Below are positions 1 through 5,928 of a DNA stretch of 11,031 nt, piece after piece. Within the stretch, counting starts at the first letter, position 1; every line of letters begins with the position of its first letter. The notes beneath the pieces are model-generated. The model was given only the letters and a program-made list of their open reading frames with translations. It was not told where the DNA came from and did no database searches. Source of the DNA: Candidatus Rifleibacteriota bacterium (lineage in GTDB: Bacteria; Riflebacteria; Ozemobacteria; Ozemobacterales; Ozemobacteraceae). The position numbers and the translations under genes are program-made. The stretch spans positions 1-11,031 of the forward strand of contig JAKQQP010000355.1 in NCBI GenBank assembly GCA_029564115.1, written 5' to 3'.

Positions 1-167
1 GCTTCCATCAACTGGCGCTTTTCGGCGTCGGCGTTGATTTTTTTCAATTCGCTGACCATATCAGAGACTCCTTCTTCGGTTTGCAACTCTTCATCGAGTT
101 CGGTTTCCATTTTACCATACAGATGCCCAAATTTTAAGACATGCAGCCATTTTTCAAACCGGGTGCG
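1..167 (-). pseudogene. Rpn-type nuclease/transposase gene fragment (tail copy 1), cut by left window edge
   Basis: On the minus strand this reads in one frame as a stretch resembling the conserved segment after the nuclease core of Rpn (PD-(D/E)XK nuclease family transposase, PDDEXK_2) proteins: RTRFEKWLHVLKFGHLYGK, then an acidic ETELDEELQTEEGV segment, then SDMVSELKKINADAEKRQLMEA running off base 1. The frame stays open further upstream (to at least base 230), but the residues beyond about base 167 no longer look like Rpn and overlap the Fic promoter and start. The nuclease core is therefore missing here. Bases 1-127 match copy 3 (5802-5928) with 6 mismatches. The remainder of the tail should lie left of the window. 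Family membership is recognised from the tail pattern; the breakpoint is approximate. It could be a decayed gene or a retained tail-only gene using the internal start at base 59. Confidence 0.7.
57..73 (-). promoter_or_regulatory. Internal Shine-Dalgarno and ATG inside Rpn tail copy 1
   Basis: The minus strand has AAGGAG (bases 73-68), 8 nt of spacing, then an in-frame ATG (59-57). Translation from it would give a tail-only product starting MVSELKKINADAEK. The same arrangement is present in copy 3. The purine run overlaps codons for Glu-Glu-Gly-Val, so it may be a by-product of coding. Confidence 0.45.
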
Positions 168-182
168 GCAGTTGCCGGGTTC

Positions 183-213
183 TTGATAGTGCTGCCTTAT
201 TTTCTGGTATAAT
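183..213 (+). promoter_or_regulatory. Extended -10 promoter of the Fic gene, probably leaderless
   Basis: A TGGTATAAT extended -10 box occupies 205-213 and matches TGnTATAAT perfectly. A weak TTGATA -35 at 183-188 is 19 bp away. The ATG at 220 begins 6 nt after the -10 box, so transcription would start at or within a base or two of the start codon, and no Shine-Dalgarno sequence is present. It sits right at the edge of Rpn fragment copy 1, which runs the other way. Confidence 0.6.
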
Positions 214-219
214 GCCTGT

Positions 220-1218
220 ATGCGATATGAACCACCATTTAAAATTACGGCGGCGATTATTTCGCTGATCGCTGCGATCAGCGAAGCGGTCGGCCGACTG
301 GAGGCCGGCGCGAATGCCAGCCTTCTTCGCCTGCGGCGAATCAATCAGATTCGCACCGTTCAAGGTTCGCTGGCAATTGAAGGCAACACTCTCAGCATCG
401 AACAGATCACTGCAATAATCGATGGAAAACGCGTCATTGCGCCGCCCCGCGAAATACTCGAAGTGCGCAATGCCCTCAAAATTTACGAAATGCTTGATCA
501 ATTGCAGCCAGAATCTCTGTCTGACCTGCTGCTGGCACATAAAATTCTGATGAGCAACCTGACTGACGATGCCGGCGCTTTTCGCAAAAAGGGTGTAGGC
601 GTTATGGCCGGCGAAAGGGTCGTTCACATGGCGCCGCCGGCGCAGCGTGTTCCCGGGCTTATCAACGAACTGCTGGCCTGGCTGCAGAGAACTGATCAGC
701 ACCCGCTGATAGCCAGTTCTGTATTTCATTATGAATTCGAATTCATTCACCCCTTTTCTGACGGAAACGGGCGCATGGGTCGCCTCTGGCAGACTCTGAT
801 TCTCTGCCGCAAACAGTCGCTGTACTCTGCCATCCCGGTCGAAAGCATGATTTATGAACGACAACAGCAATATTATGATGCTTTGAAAAAAAGCACTGAA
901 AATTCTGACTCTTCTTATTTCATTGAATTCATGCTTGAAACCATTCTGGCAACGATAAGAACAGTCTTCAACCCCGAAGTCACCCCCGAAGTCAAAAGAA
1001 TGCTCGAGCTACTCAATAGCTCCCGCAACGCCATGTCACGTCGCGACATACAGCAAAAACTCGGTCTCAGTGACGAGAAGCATTTCCGGGAATTTTACCT
1101 GCAGCCGTCGATTGCTGGCGGTCTGATAGAAATGACGGTTCCGGAACGCCCCACCAGCCGCCTGCAAAAATACCGCCTCACCCGAAAGGGCAGCCAGCTC
1201 TTATTCCCCAAAAGGTAA
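220..1218 (+). CDS. Fic family protein (class II, N-terminal inhibitory motif), putative AMP-transferase
   Basis: The 332-residue product has the Fic active-site loop at residues 177-188, HPFSDGNGRMGR, with catalytic His177, Asp181 and both loop arginines intact. Proteins with this loop usually transfer AMP from ATP to a hydroxyl side chain of a target protein. Residues 50-55, SLAIEG, fit the (S/T)xxxE(G/N) inhibitory motif; its place before the Fic core makes this class II, where the Glu blocks productive ATP binding. The N-terminal segment MRYEPPFKIT followed by a helix ending EAVGRLEA is the usual start of this subfamily and supports the ATG at 220. Residues about 255-330 look like a winged helix, a common C-terminal addition in these proteins. 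The target is unknown. The gene appears intact and monocistronic or followed at 43 nt by the peptidase-like gene. It could act as a toxin or as a regulator; no separate antitoxin gene is needed for class II. Confidence 0.93.
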   Translation: MRYEPPFKITAAIISLIAAISEAVGRLEAGANASLLRLRRINQIRTVQGSLAIEGNTLSIEQITAIIDGKRVIAPPREILEVRNALKIYEMLDQLQPESLSDLLLAHKILMSNLTDDAGAFRKKGVGVMAGERVVHMAPPAQRVPGLINELLAWLQRTDQHPLIASSVFHYEFEFIHPFSDGNGRMGRLWQTLILCRKQSLYSAIPVESMIYERQQQYYDALKKSTENSDSSYFIEFMLETILATIRTVFNPEVTPEVKRMLELLNSSRNAMSRRDIQQKLGLSDEKHFREFYLQPSIAGGLIEMTVPERPTSRLQKYRLTRKGSQLLFPKR

Positions 1219-1261
1219 CGAGTACCCGGAACCCTGTATGAAGAAAAAGTGAGAACTGCCT

Positions 1262-2794
1262 GTGAGTTTTTCAGCCAGAAAACACCCTTTGATCAGCCTG
1301 ATCCTGCTTGGAATTATCGCATACTGCATCAGCGAGATTCCAAATTACCAGATCAACCAGAATCGCATCAAACTCAGGAATCTTTTCCTTGCCGGCAAAT
1401 ATAAGGAGCTCCGGCATTTCTCGAATGAGCTTGCCGGACAATCAGTGTATAAAAATGATATCCTTGACTGGGAAGGCAGGCTGCTCCTTGAAGAAAAGCG
1501 CTATACCGAAGCTGTCAAGATTTTTGAGGAACTTGCAAAACAATATCCAGACCGGTATCCATGGTGGATTGGCTACAACCGCATTGCTCTTGCCCGCGCC
1601 TATTTCGGTGCCGGAAGAAAGGATGATGCCAGAAAGGAACTGGATGCCGCCATGCTCATGACCGAGGTGCCTCAAGTTGTCCATTATGCCCGGGCCAGTG
1701 CGTTTGAAATGGGTTTTTTGCAAACCTCCACCAGATCGTCAGAAGATGATTCGCCCGCGCCAGACATCATTCCAGCCGAGTTATGGACCCTGTATAAGGA
1801 AGACCGGCTTTCTCAACTTAACGACCGTGCACAGATGCTTCAAAGCCAACCCCAGTTCAGCGATGCAATCAATCATCTGCGCGGGAGAATTCTGGTTGAA
1901 AATTGGGAATTTTCCAGGGCTGTTCCATATCTTGAACCTTTGGCTTCTGAAACAGTTCAATCAGATTGGCTGCGTGGATATTCCGGATTATTTCTGGCGC
2001 GGGCTCTCTTTTGTTCAAATAGACGAGAAGAGGCCAGAAAAGCTCTCGAAAACGTGCTCAAAATTACCTCGCTTCCTGGTTTAACAAAAGAAGCCATAAA
2101 CCTGATGGTTCGATTGGGTTTTTCGCCAGAGTTCCAAACATGGTTCAATATTGAGTCACAGAATCTGGTATGTCATTTTTCTCCAGCTTTTACAGAATCA
2201 GAAAGAACCAGATTTGTGGCAGACCACGAACAGGCTTTTTCTGAGATTCAAAAGGTTTTTATCGCCAGTCTGCCGAGAAAACTGGACATTTACGTTTGGG
2301 ACACCCGTGAAGAAGCGGCCTTGATGGGGCTGCCTCTTCTTTCGTTTGCCAGAGGAGATCTCTGTTCCGTCTACCTTCATCGCCATGCCTCGATTGGTCA
2401 CGAAATGACGCACGTTATCTGTCGGTACGGGCCGAAATCATTGGCACGTAATCATTTTCTCATGGAGGGAACCGCGGTCTGCTTTGATTTCACCGGCGAA
2501 AATAAGCTTGAATACGCAGCTGCGAACATTCTCAAAAAGGGCATGCCAGTTCCAACAGTTGAGCAGTTATGGCGTTCGATGCAAGGAACCAGCGACCTGG
2601 TTTCTTACCCGTTTGCAGGCTGTTTTATTCGTCGACTAATCGACAGCTTTGGCATTGAACGTTTTCGAGAATTATTCCAGACCACCGGGGACTGGGAAGA
2701 AGCCGAGCGTTTATATGGCCCCGGTCTGCTTTCGTTAATAAATGACTTTCAGCTCGATCTTGCCGGAGAGATTGCCCGGCAGAAGGCTGAATAA
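1262..2794 (+). CDS. Membrane-anchored TPR protein with HExxH peptidase-MA-like domain
   Basis: This 510-residue protein begins with a short basic stretch and a hydrophobic helix at about residues 10-23, a signal anchor, so the rest is probably outside the cytoplasmic membrane. Residues about 36-130 and 205-270 hold TPR-like helical hairpins, for example YTEAVKIFEELAKQYP and EEARKALENVLKI. The C-terminal part carries HEMTH at 380-384 and, 18 residues on, MEGTAVCFDF with Glu402; this HExxH...E spacing is that of the gluzincin-type peptidase MA family (zinc ligands His380, His384, Glu402, catalytic Glu381). All key residues are present, so it may be an active zinc protease, though many relatives have no known substrate. 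GTG at 1262 is the furthest start that keeps the whole anchor; it has no clear Shine-Dalgarno sequence, and a TTG ten codons in is an alternative. It ends 26 bases from the convergent membrane gene. Confidence 0.82.
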   Translation: MSFSARKHPLISLILLGIIAYCISEIPNYQINQNRIKLRNLFLAGKYKELRHFSNELAGQSVYKNDILDWEGRLLLEEKRYTEAVKIFEELAKQYPDRYPWWIGYNRIALARAYFGAGRKDDARKELDAAMLMTEVPQVVHYARASAFEMGFLQTSTRSSEDDSPAPDIIPAELWTLYKEDRLSQLNDRAQMLQSQPQFSDAINHLRGRILVENWEFSRAVPYLEPLASETVQSDWLRGYSGLFLARALFCSNRREEARKALENVLKITSLPGLTKEAINLMVRLGFSPEFQTWFNIESQNLVCHFSPAFTESERTRFVADHEQAFSEIQKVFIASLPRKLDIYVWDTREEAALMGLPLLSFARGDLCSVYLHRHASIGHEMTHVICRYGPKSLARNHFLMEGTAVCFDFTGENKLEYAAANILKKGMPVPTVEQLWRSMQGTSDLVSYPFAGCFIRRLIDSFGIERFRELFQTTGDWEEAERLYGPGLLSLINDFQLDLAGEIARQKAE

Positions 2795-2820
2795 GGGGTC
2801 ACGAATCCAGATTTTGAAGA

Positions 2821-3549
2821 TCAGCCAAAAATGGATTTCAGAATTTGAATTATCTCAGGGCCAATTTTTCCGATTGTTATAAGTACCGCAATATATACAA
2901 TGCCTGCCAGAACTTCCAACAGGGACGTTTTGGTCAAATCAAGCCAGGAACACTCAAATAAATTGAAGCTGAACTTTTCCCCGGCTTTTTTTACGACAGC
3001 ATGGCAGCCCGGAAGTCCATCTACATATTCAGCGCCGGTGATGGCAGAAATTTTTCTGGCGATTCTTTTCTGCATCTCAAAATCTTCCCGGGTTTCATCG
3101 CTTAAACAGATAATCTGGCCGGTGTTTAAAACACACTGAACCCGGTAGGTGTAATAATCATCATACCTGTTGCCATGGCGTCTGCCGGTGGTTGTAACCG
3201 CGTGAATATCCTCGAAACTGGCGATACATTCTACTCTTTTGTAGAAGAAAATTTTGCAGTGATAAAATATTTTTTTGTTTACCAGATTGAAAATGTAAAA
3301 ATTATCAGTGTTGAAATATAAACTGGCAGAGAGAACCAGACAGGCTCCTGCAACGACAATTACTCCCTGCCATTGCAGGTCAAATTTCGGTCCGGAGTTT
3401 AAAACAATGGCGATGCCAATGGCAGCAGCACTCAAAACAATCAGCCACCAGAATGCGTTCTCGAGGGGTGTTTTTAGATCAACCTTAATCTCGGTGAACT
3501 TATCAATGGTGAAATCGGCTGCAACTGAAATGTCATTAAGATTATCCAT
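2821..3549 (-). CDS. Membrane protein with PH-like middle domain, function unknown
   Basis: The 242-residue protein has two adjacent hydrophobic helices at about 33-51 and 60-80 and a third at about 209-228. Between them lies a beta-rich domain (about 83-180): alternating strands such as FYIFNLVNKKIFYHCKIFF, a basic turn GRRHGNRYDDYYTYR, then VQCVLNTGQIICLSDETR and an amphipathic helix with ITGAEYVDG. This layout, two helices followed by a PH-like beta barrel, resembles small bacterial membrane proteins with bacterial PH domains (YdbS type), but I recognise only the general shape. ATG at 3549 gives a 32-residue soluble N-terminus. No good Shine-Dalgarno sequence precedes it; a possible TAGAAT -10 box at 3565-3560 would give a very short leader. 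It stands alone on the minus strand, convergent with the peptidase-like gene, and nothing links it functionally to its neighbours. Confidence 0.72.
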   Translation of the reverse strand: MDNLNDISVAADFTIDKFTEIKVDLKTPLENAFWWLIVLSAAAIGIAIVLNSGPKFDLQWQGVIVVAGACLVLSASLYFNTDNFYIFNLVNKKIFYHCKIFFYKRVECIASFEDIHAVTTTGRRHGNRYDDYYTYRVQCVLNTGQIICLSDETREDFEMQKRIARKISAITGAEYVDGLPGCHAVVKKAGEKFSFNLFECSWLDLTKTSLLEVLAGIVYIAVLITIGKIGPEIIQILKSIFG

Positions 3550-3588
3550 GCTATTATGGATTCTACCTCAGAGTGCTTATGAAAGCCA

Positions 3589-3603
3589 CCGGTTGCAAAC
3601 CGG
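3589..3603. repeat. Perfect inverted repeat CCGGTT-GCA-AACCGG
   Basis: Six base pairs around a 3-nt centre, 40 bases upstream of the minus-strand membrane gene and just before the short plus-strand frame. No T-run follows on either strand, so it is not a simple terminator. An operator or a remnant of a palindromic repeat are both possible. Confidence 0.4.
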
Positions 3604-3609
3604 CAGGAT

Positions 3610-3699
3610 ATGAAGAATGTTGGCGGCCAAACCAGAAGTTACCAGGTTAAGCAGTTCATAGCCCTTATTAAGAAATATAACCTGCAAATGAAGGATTAG
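3610..3699 (+). other. Doubtful 29-codon ORF
   Basis: ATG to TAG encodes a basic 29-residue peptide, MKNVGGQTRSYQVKQ followed by FIALIKKYNLQMKD. The C-terminal half would form an amphipathic helix. The only Shine-Dalgarno-like bases (AGGA) are one base from the ATG, too close to work well, and I recognise no family. It may be the remnant of a longer gene; the stop is directly joined to the left arm of the hairpin at 3699. Confidence 0.2.
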
Positions 3700-3745
3700 A
3701 ATGCACCCGAAACGCCGCAGGTAATTTAGACGATGCGGCGCATTC
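3699..3745. repeat. Bulged inverted repeat (GAATGC/GCCGCA with TGCGGC/GCATTC)
   Basis: Left arms GAATGC (3699-3704) and GCCGCA (3714-3719) are separated by a 9-nt bulge; the right arms TGCGGC (3734-3739) and GCATTC (3740-3745) are contiguous. Together they can form a 12-bp stem with one bulge and a 14-nt loop. No T-run follows. It lies between the short ORF and Rpn tail copy 2. Confidence 0.45.
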
Positions 3746-3762
3746 ATATTGTTAAACAGCAG

Positions 3763-3879
3763 TTATGGCCGACAGAAGAGTTTTTGCAGTTCGGCGGGGG
3801 TAAAACCGGTGAAATCGCTGATTTCCTGGTTAGACAGGCCGGCAGCATGAAATGACTGACGGATAAAATCAAATTGCAT
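3763..3879 (-). pseudogene. Rpn tail remnant (copy 2), 38-codon open frame
   Basis: The minus strand encodes HAAGLSNQEISDFTGFTP then AELQKLFCRP and a stop, matching the last 28 residues of copy 3 with two changes (D to N, S to C). Bases 3765-3849 match 5563-5647 with 9 mismatches in 85. Upstream, homology stops and an unrelated MQFDFIRQSF supplies an in-frame ATG at 3879, giving 38 residues in all. The GKIE repeat region, the acidic linker and the nuclease core are absent. The open frame and conserved stop are notable for so short a fragment, but without a clear ribosome binding site it is most likely a remnant. It directly precedes the nucleotidyltransferase gene on the opposite strand. Confidence 0.7.
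3765..3849. repeat. Direct repeat, left member (partner 5563-5647)
   Basis: 85 bases aligned without gaps to 5563-5647, 9 mismatches counted by eye, same orientation. The two members bracket the nucleotidyltransferase/winged-helix gene pair. Confidence 0.85.
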
Positions 3880-3892
3880 ATTTTGCGGCGAA

Positions 3893-3930
3893 TTGTTATT
3901 GTTAAGTTATAACTATATAAAACATAGGAA
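3893..3930 (+). promoter_or_regulatory. Candidate promoter and ribosome binding site of the nucleotidyltransferase gene
   Basis: TTGTTA (3893-3898) and TATAAA (3916-3921) are 17 bp apart and form a reasonable sigma-70-type promoter. AGGAA at 3926-3930 lies 9 nt before the TTG start. The predicted leader is only about a dozen bases long. Confidence 0.45.
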
Positions 3931-3939
3931 TTACTTAAT

Positions 3940-4524
3940 TTGAAAAAACTAAATCAAGAGAATCTTGATTCTATACTGATTCAACTCAATGACCTGCTAG
4001 GTCTTGAGACTGCGAACTGTTTCGAACTGATAATCTGCGGCGGCTCTGCTTTGATTGCCCTTGGACTGGTAAACAGAACTACCAAAGATATTGATGTCGT
4101 TGCCAGAATTGCGCATGGCGAGATAATTGACCCTGCTCCCCTGCCTGAAGAACTGGTAAAAACGGCAACCAAACTAGCCAGATTTTCCGGTTTGCCGGCA
4201 GACTGGTTGAATACCGGGCCCGCAGACCTTTACCGGATGGGTTTGCCAGAGGGTTTTGCGCAAAGACTGGTAACCCGTGTTATTGGAGCGAACCTCATCT
4301 TCCATTACATCAGTCGCTTTGATCAGATTCATTTTAAACTTTACGCAGCTGTTGATCGTGGCGGCTATCACATAACCGACCTGCTCGCTCTTGCGCCGAC
4401 AGACGAAGAGATCAGACAGGCAGCGAAATGGGCTATGACCCACGATGTCTCTTCCGGTTTCAGAGAAATGCTTGAATTTCTGCTCAAGGAGCTTGGTTAT
4501 GAACGCATCATTGCAAAACTTTAA
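3940..4524 (+). CDS. DUF6036/AbiEii-like nucleotidyltransferase, putative toxin
   Basis: The 194-residue protein shows the MNT nucleotidyltransferase fold signature: IICGGSALIALGL at 31-43 (GGS motif 34-36) and RTTKDIDVV at 46-54, with the paired metal-binding acids Asp50 and Asp52. Downstream, IHFKLYAAVDRGGYHITDLLAL at about 130-151 and LAPTDEEIRQAAKWAM at 151-166 match the C-terminal pattern I associate with DUF6036. Such enzymes are relatives of the AbiEii/MenT toxins, which transfer nucleotides to tRNA or other targets; activity here is inferred, not shown. TTG at 3940 is the only plausible start: a TAG lies 5 codons upstream and no Met codon falls in the N-terminal 90 residues. The next gene begins 26 bases before this stop, so the two are very likely co-translated. 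Genes of AbiE type normally have the antitoxin first; here the partner is second. Confidence 0.8.
   Translation: MKKLNQENLDSILIQLNDLLGLETANCFELIICGGSALIALGLVNRTTKDIDVVARIAHGEIIDPAPLPEELVKTATKLARFSGLPADWLNTGPADLYRMGLPEGFAQRLVTRVIGANLIFHYISRFDQIHFKLYAAVDRGGYHITDLLALAPTDEEIRQAAKWAMTHDVSSGFREMLEFLLKELGYERIIAKL
4486..4501 (+). promoter_or_regulatory. Ribosome binding site that fixes the partner-gene start
   Basis: AAGGAG at 4486-4491, 7-nt spacer and ATG at 4499-4501, all inside the end of the nucleotidyltransferase gene. This selects 4499 over the longer start at 4445. Confidence 0.75.
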
Positions 4525-5527
4525 GAACAGTCTGCAGGAACAGATGTTGCGGATTCTCTGGTCAGGCTGGTCTCAGCTTGGCGTTTCCGGCTACGCTTCT
4601 GAAGACTGGAACACTGTAATAGATGTTGAAGCACTGATTTTGACAACCTGCTTCTGGGGAAGATACGATCAGCGACTTTTTGATGAAATGATTTCATGGC
4701 TGTTTGCCAACGAAAGGTTCGTTAATATTCAAAGACTGCAAAGCATGATCAAAAAAGAAAGCTTTCAGGAATACAGGCTTATGGGGCCTGTTTGCCGCAA
4801 GCTTGCCAGAAAAAAGCTGACGCCAAAATGGCGTGGCATTGAAAACAAACTCCAGAAATTAGCTTCTGAAAGCAATACCGGTCTTTTTCTTATGCCAGAC
4901 AGCGATCCTTTGCCCATTATCGGCAAAACCGATGACGACTTTGCCGCTTTCGGATTTTTGCGGCTTCCCTTTATCGACCGTGGCCTGGCTTCAAGCTTTC
5001 AGGCGGGCAGGCCAGCAACGCTGCAGCTGCAGCTCAGGGCTTTTTTCGGCGTATGTTCCAGGGCTGAAATAATGCTGGCGCTGATAATGAACAATCGTGC
5101 AAGCATAAGTCAGATTGCCACGACCTCTTTTTATTCATGGAAATCGATCCAGGATGCTCTTTTTGAAATGGCCCTTTCGGGTCTGGTAACTCACCCTCTC
5201 GCCAAAAAAGAACGGCGCTACAGCCTTGTTGAAGGGAACTGGGCCAACCTTTTTCTCAACCGGCCGCCAGGACCTGTCGAGCCCATCAACTGGTGCAAAT
5301 TATTCAGTGCAATTGAAATTCTCTGGAAAAAACTCGATGACAAAAAATTCAGCAGTCTTCCGTCACAGACCATGAGAATCGAACTGGCCAGTGTCGTTGA
5401 AACCAGACTGCACAATCTTTTTCTGGCTGCAGACAGCCGCATAAGAATCCCTGATTACGCGATGGCTGCGGAAGATTACCTCGAAAAATTTGCAGCGGCA
5501 GTGATGATCCTGCTAAACCGTCTTTAA
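4499..5527 (+). CDS. Winged-helix partner protein of the nucleotidyltransferase, putative antitoxin/regulator
   Basis: The protein has 342 residues from ATG 4499, which follows AAGGAG (4486-4491) at 7 nt. An in-frame ATG at 4445 exists, but it would add 18 residues from within the upstream gene and lacks the good site. Residues about 1-125 are helical with VIDVEALILTTCFWGRYDQR and FDEMISWLF, a conserved-looking segment. Residues about 178-245 look like a winged helix: RAEIMLALIMNN, then ISQIATTSFYSWKSIQDALF as the probable recognition region, then a wing LAKKERRYSLVEG. Residues 260-342 are helical. I know of no named family, but DNA-binding proteins of this size paired with DUF6036-type enzymes fit an antitoxin/autorepressor role. 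It overlaps the toxin-like gene by 26 bases and ends 33 bases before Rpn tail copy 3. Function is inferred from the pairing. Confidence 0.72.
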   Translation: MNASLQNFKNSLQEQMLRILWSGWSQLGVSGYASEDWNTVIDVEALILTTCFWGRYDQRLFDEMISWLFANERFVNIQRLQSMIKKESFQEYRLMGPVCRKLARKKLTPKWRGIENKLQKLASESNTGLFLMPDSDPLPIIGKTDDDFAAFGFLRLPFIDRGLASSFQAGRPATLQLQLRAFFGVCSRAEIMLALIMNNRASISQIATTSFYSWKSIQDALFEMALSGLVTHPLAKKERRYSLVEGNWANLFLNRPPGPVEPINWCKLFSAIEILWKKLDDKKFSSLPSQTMRIELASVVETRLHNLFLAADSRIRIPDYAMAAEDYLEKFAAAVMILLNRL

Positions 5528-5560
5528 TTAACGACCTTCAATCGCCAGACTGCACATCCG

Positions 5561-5911
5561 TCATGGTCGAGAGAAGAGTTTCTGTAGTTCGGCGGGGGTA
5601 AAGCCGGTGAAATCGCTGATTTCCTGATCAGACAGGCCGGCGGCGTGCATTCTCAGTGCTACCTCAGCCTTGCCTTCGATCTTACCTTCGATCTTGCCCT
5701 CAATCTTGCCCTCAATCTTACCTTTTTTGTGGCCTCTTTTGTGGCCGCGGGTGAAGGAATCGCCTTTGATGATCTTCAGGGCGTCGCGGTTTTTCTCGCG
5801 GGCTTCCATCAACTGGCGCTTTTCGGCGTCGGCGTTGATTTTCTTTAATTCACTGACCATATCAGAGACTCCTTCTTCGGCTTGCAACTCTTCATCGAGT
5901 TCGGCTTCCAT
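5561..5911 (-). CDS. Rpn-type nuclease C-terminal tail, standalone (copy 3)
   Basis: This open frame encodes at most 116 residues from ATG 5911. It begins MEAELDEELQAEEGVSDMVS, continues with a charged helix, then GHKRGHKKG, four GKIE repeats (about 64-81), and ends with a small helical domain AEVALRMHAAGLSDQEISDF plus TGFTPAELQKLF. This is the C-terminal tail of Rpn (PDDEXK_2) proteins, which are usually near 300 residues; the whole nuclease core is missing. In-frame similarity extends a little upstream (QFRHLYGRM, to about 5935) and then stops 14 bases after the stop of the next gene. A better translation start lies inside, at 5860, after AAGGAG. E. coli rpn genes make a short C-terminal antitoxin from an internal start, so a standalone tail could inhibit Rpn enzymes elsewhere in the genome. 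It may equally be a decaying fragment. Confidence 0.65.
   Translation of the reverse strand: MEAELDEELQAEEGVSDMVSELKKINADAEKRQLMEAREKNRDALKIIKGDSFTRGHKRGHKKGKIEGKIEGKIEGKIEGKAEVALRMHAAGLSDQEISDFTGFTPAELQKLFSRP
5563..5647. repeat. Direct repeat, right member (partner 3765-3849)
   Basis: End of the Rpn tail gene, including its stop codon, in the same orientation as 3765-3849. The longer upstream part of copy 3 (5802-5928) separately matches bases 1-127. Confidence 0.85.
5672..5719. repeat. Four 12-bp tandem repeats coding GKIE units
   Basis: Units of the form gcctt/ctc-g/a-atctt at 5672, 5684, 5696 and 5708 encode GKIE on the minus strand. Two of the four units are identical and the other two differ by single bases from one another. 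Two further 12-base GHK-type units follow at about 5722-5745. Such repeats can change copy number by slippage without breaking the frame. Confidence 0.75.
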
Positions 5912-5928
5912 TCTACCATACAGATGCC
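5802..5928. repeat. Repeat shared with bases 1-127 (Rpn tail upstream half)
   Basis: Gap-free alignment with bases 1-127, 6 mismatches in 127 by eye, same orientation. The match runs out to the left at the window edge, so the full repeat is longer. Confidence 0.9.
5858..5874 (-). promoter_or_regulatory. Internal Shine-Dalgarno and ATG inside Rpn tail copy 3
   Basis: On the minus strand AAGGAG (5874-5869) is followed after 8 nt by ATG (5860-5858), which would give a 99-residue product starting MVSELKKINADAEK. It is stronger than any site before ATG 5911 and identical in copy 1. Confidence 0.5.

Larger units (their letters stand above)
3550..3939. other. 390-base gap: inverted repeats, doubtful short ORF, Rpn tail copy 2, promoter
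   Basis: No full gene fits here. The left part has a perfect 6-bp inverted repeat (3589-3603), a 29-codon open frame (3610-3699) and a bulged hairpin (3699-3745). The right part holds the minus-strand Rpn tail remnant (3763-3879) and the promoter region of the nucleotidyltransferase gene. The area looks like a scar of past insertions and deletions. Confidence 0.6.

Noticed and set aside
154..870. Long minus-strand open frame opposite the Fic gene (238 codons)
   Set aside because: It lies wholly antisense to a gene with a clear Fic motif, its translation has no recognisable domain and it overlaps the Rpn fragment in a different frame.
2795..2820. Bidirectional terminator between the convergent genes
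   Set aside because: The 26-base gap has no GC-rich stem with a T-run on either strand.
3571..3610. tRNA-like stem region
   Set aside because: Only one short stem is present; no cloverleaf, anticodon loop or T-loop signature could be assembled.
3308..3613. Plus-strand 101-codon open frame
   Set aside because: Mostly antisense to the membrane gene at 2821-3549, whose translation has coherent hydrophobic helices; no ribosome binding site.
4445..4498. Longer N-terminus for the winged-helix partner from ATG 4445
   Set aside because: The 18 extra residues come from sequence coding the nucleotidyltransferase in another frame, and ATG 4499 has a far better ribosome binding site.
5672..5745. Possible CRISPR-like array
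   Set aside because: Repeats are 12 bp, contiguous and in frame with a coding sequence; there are no spacers.
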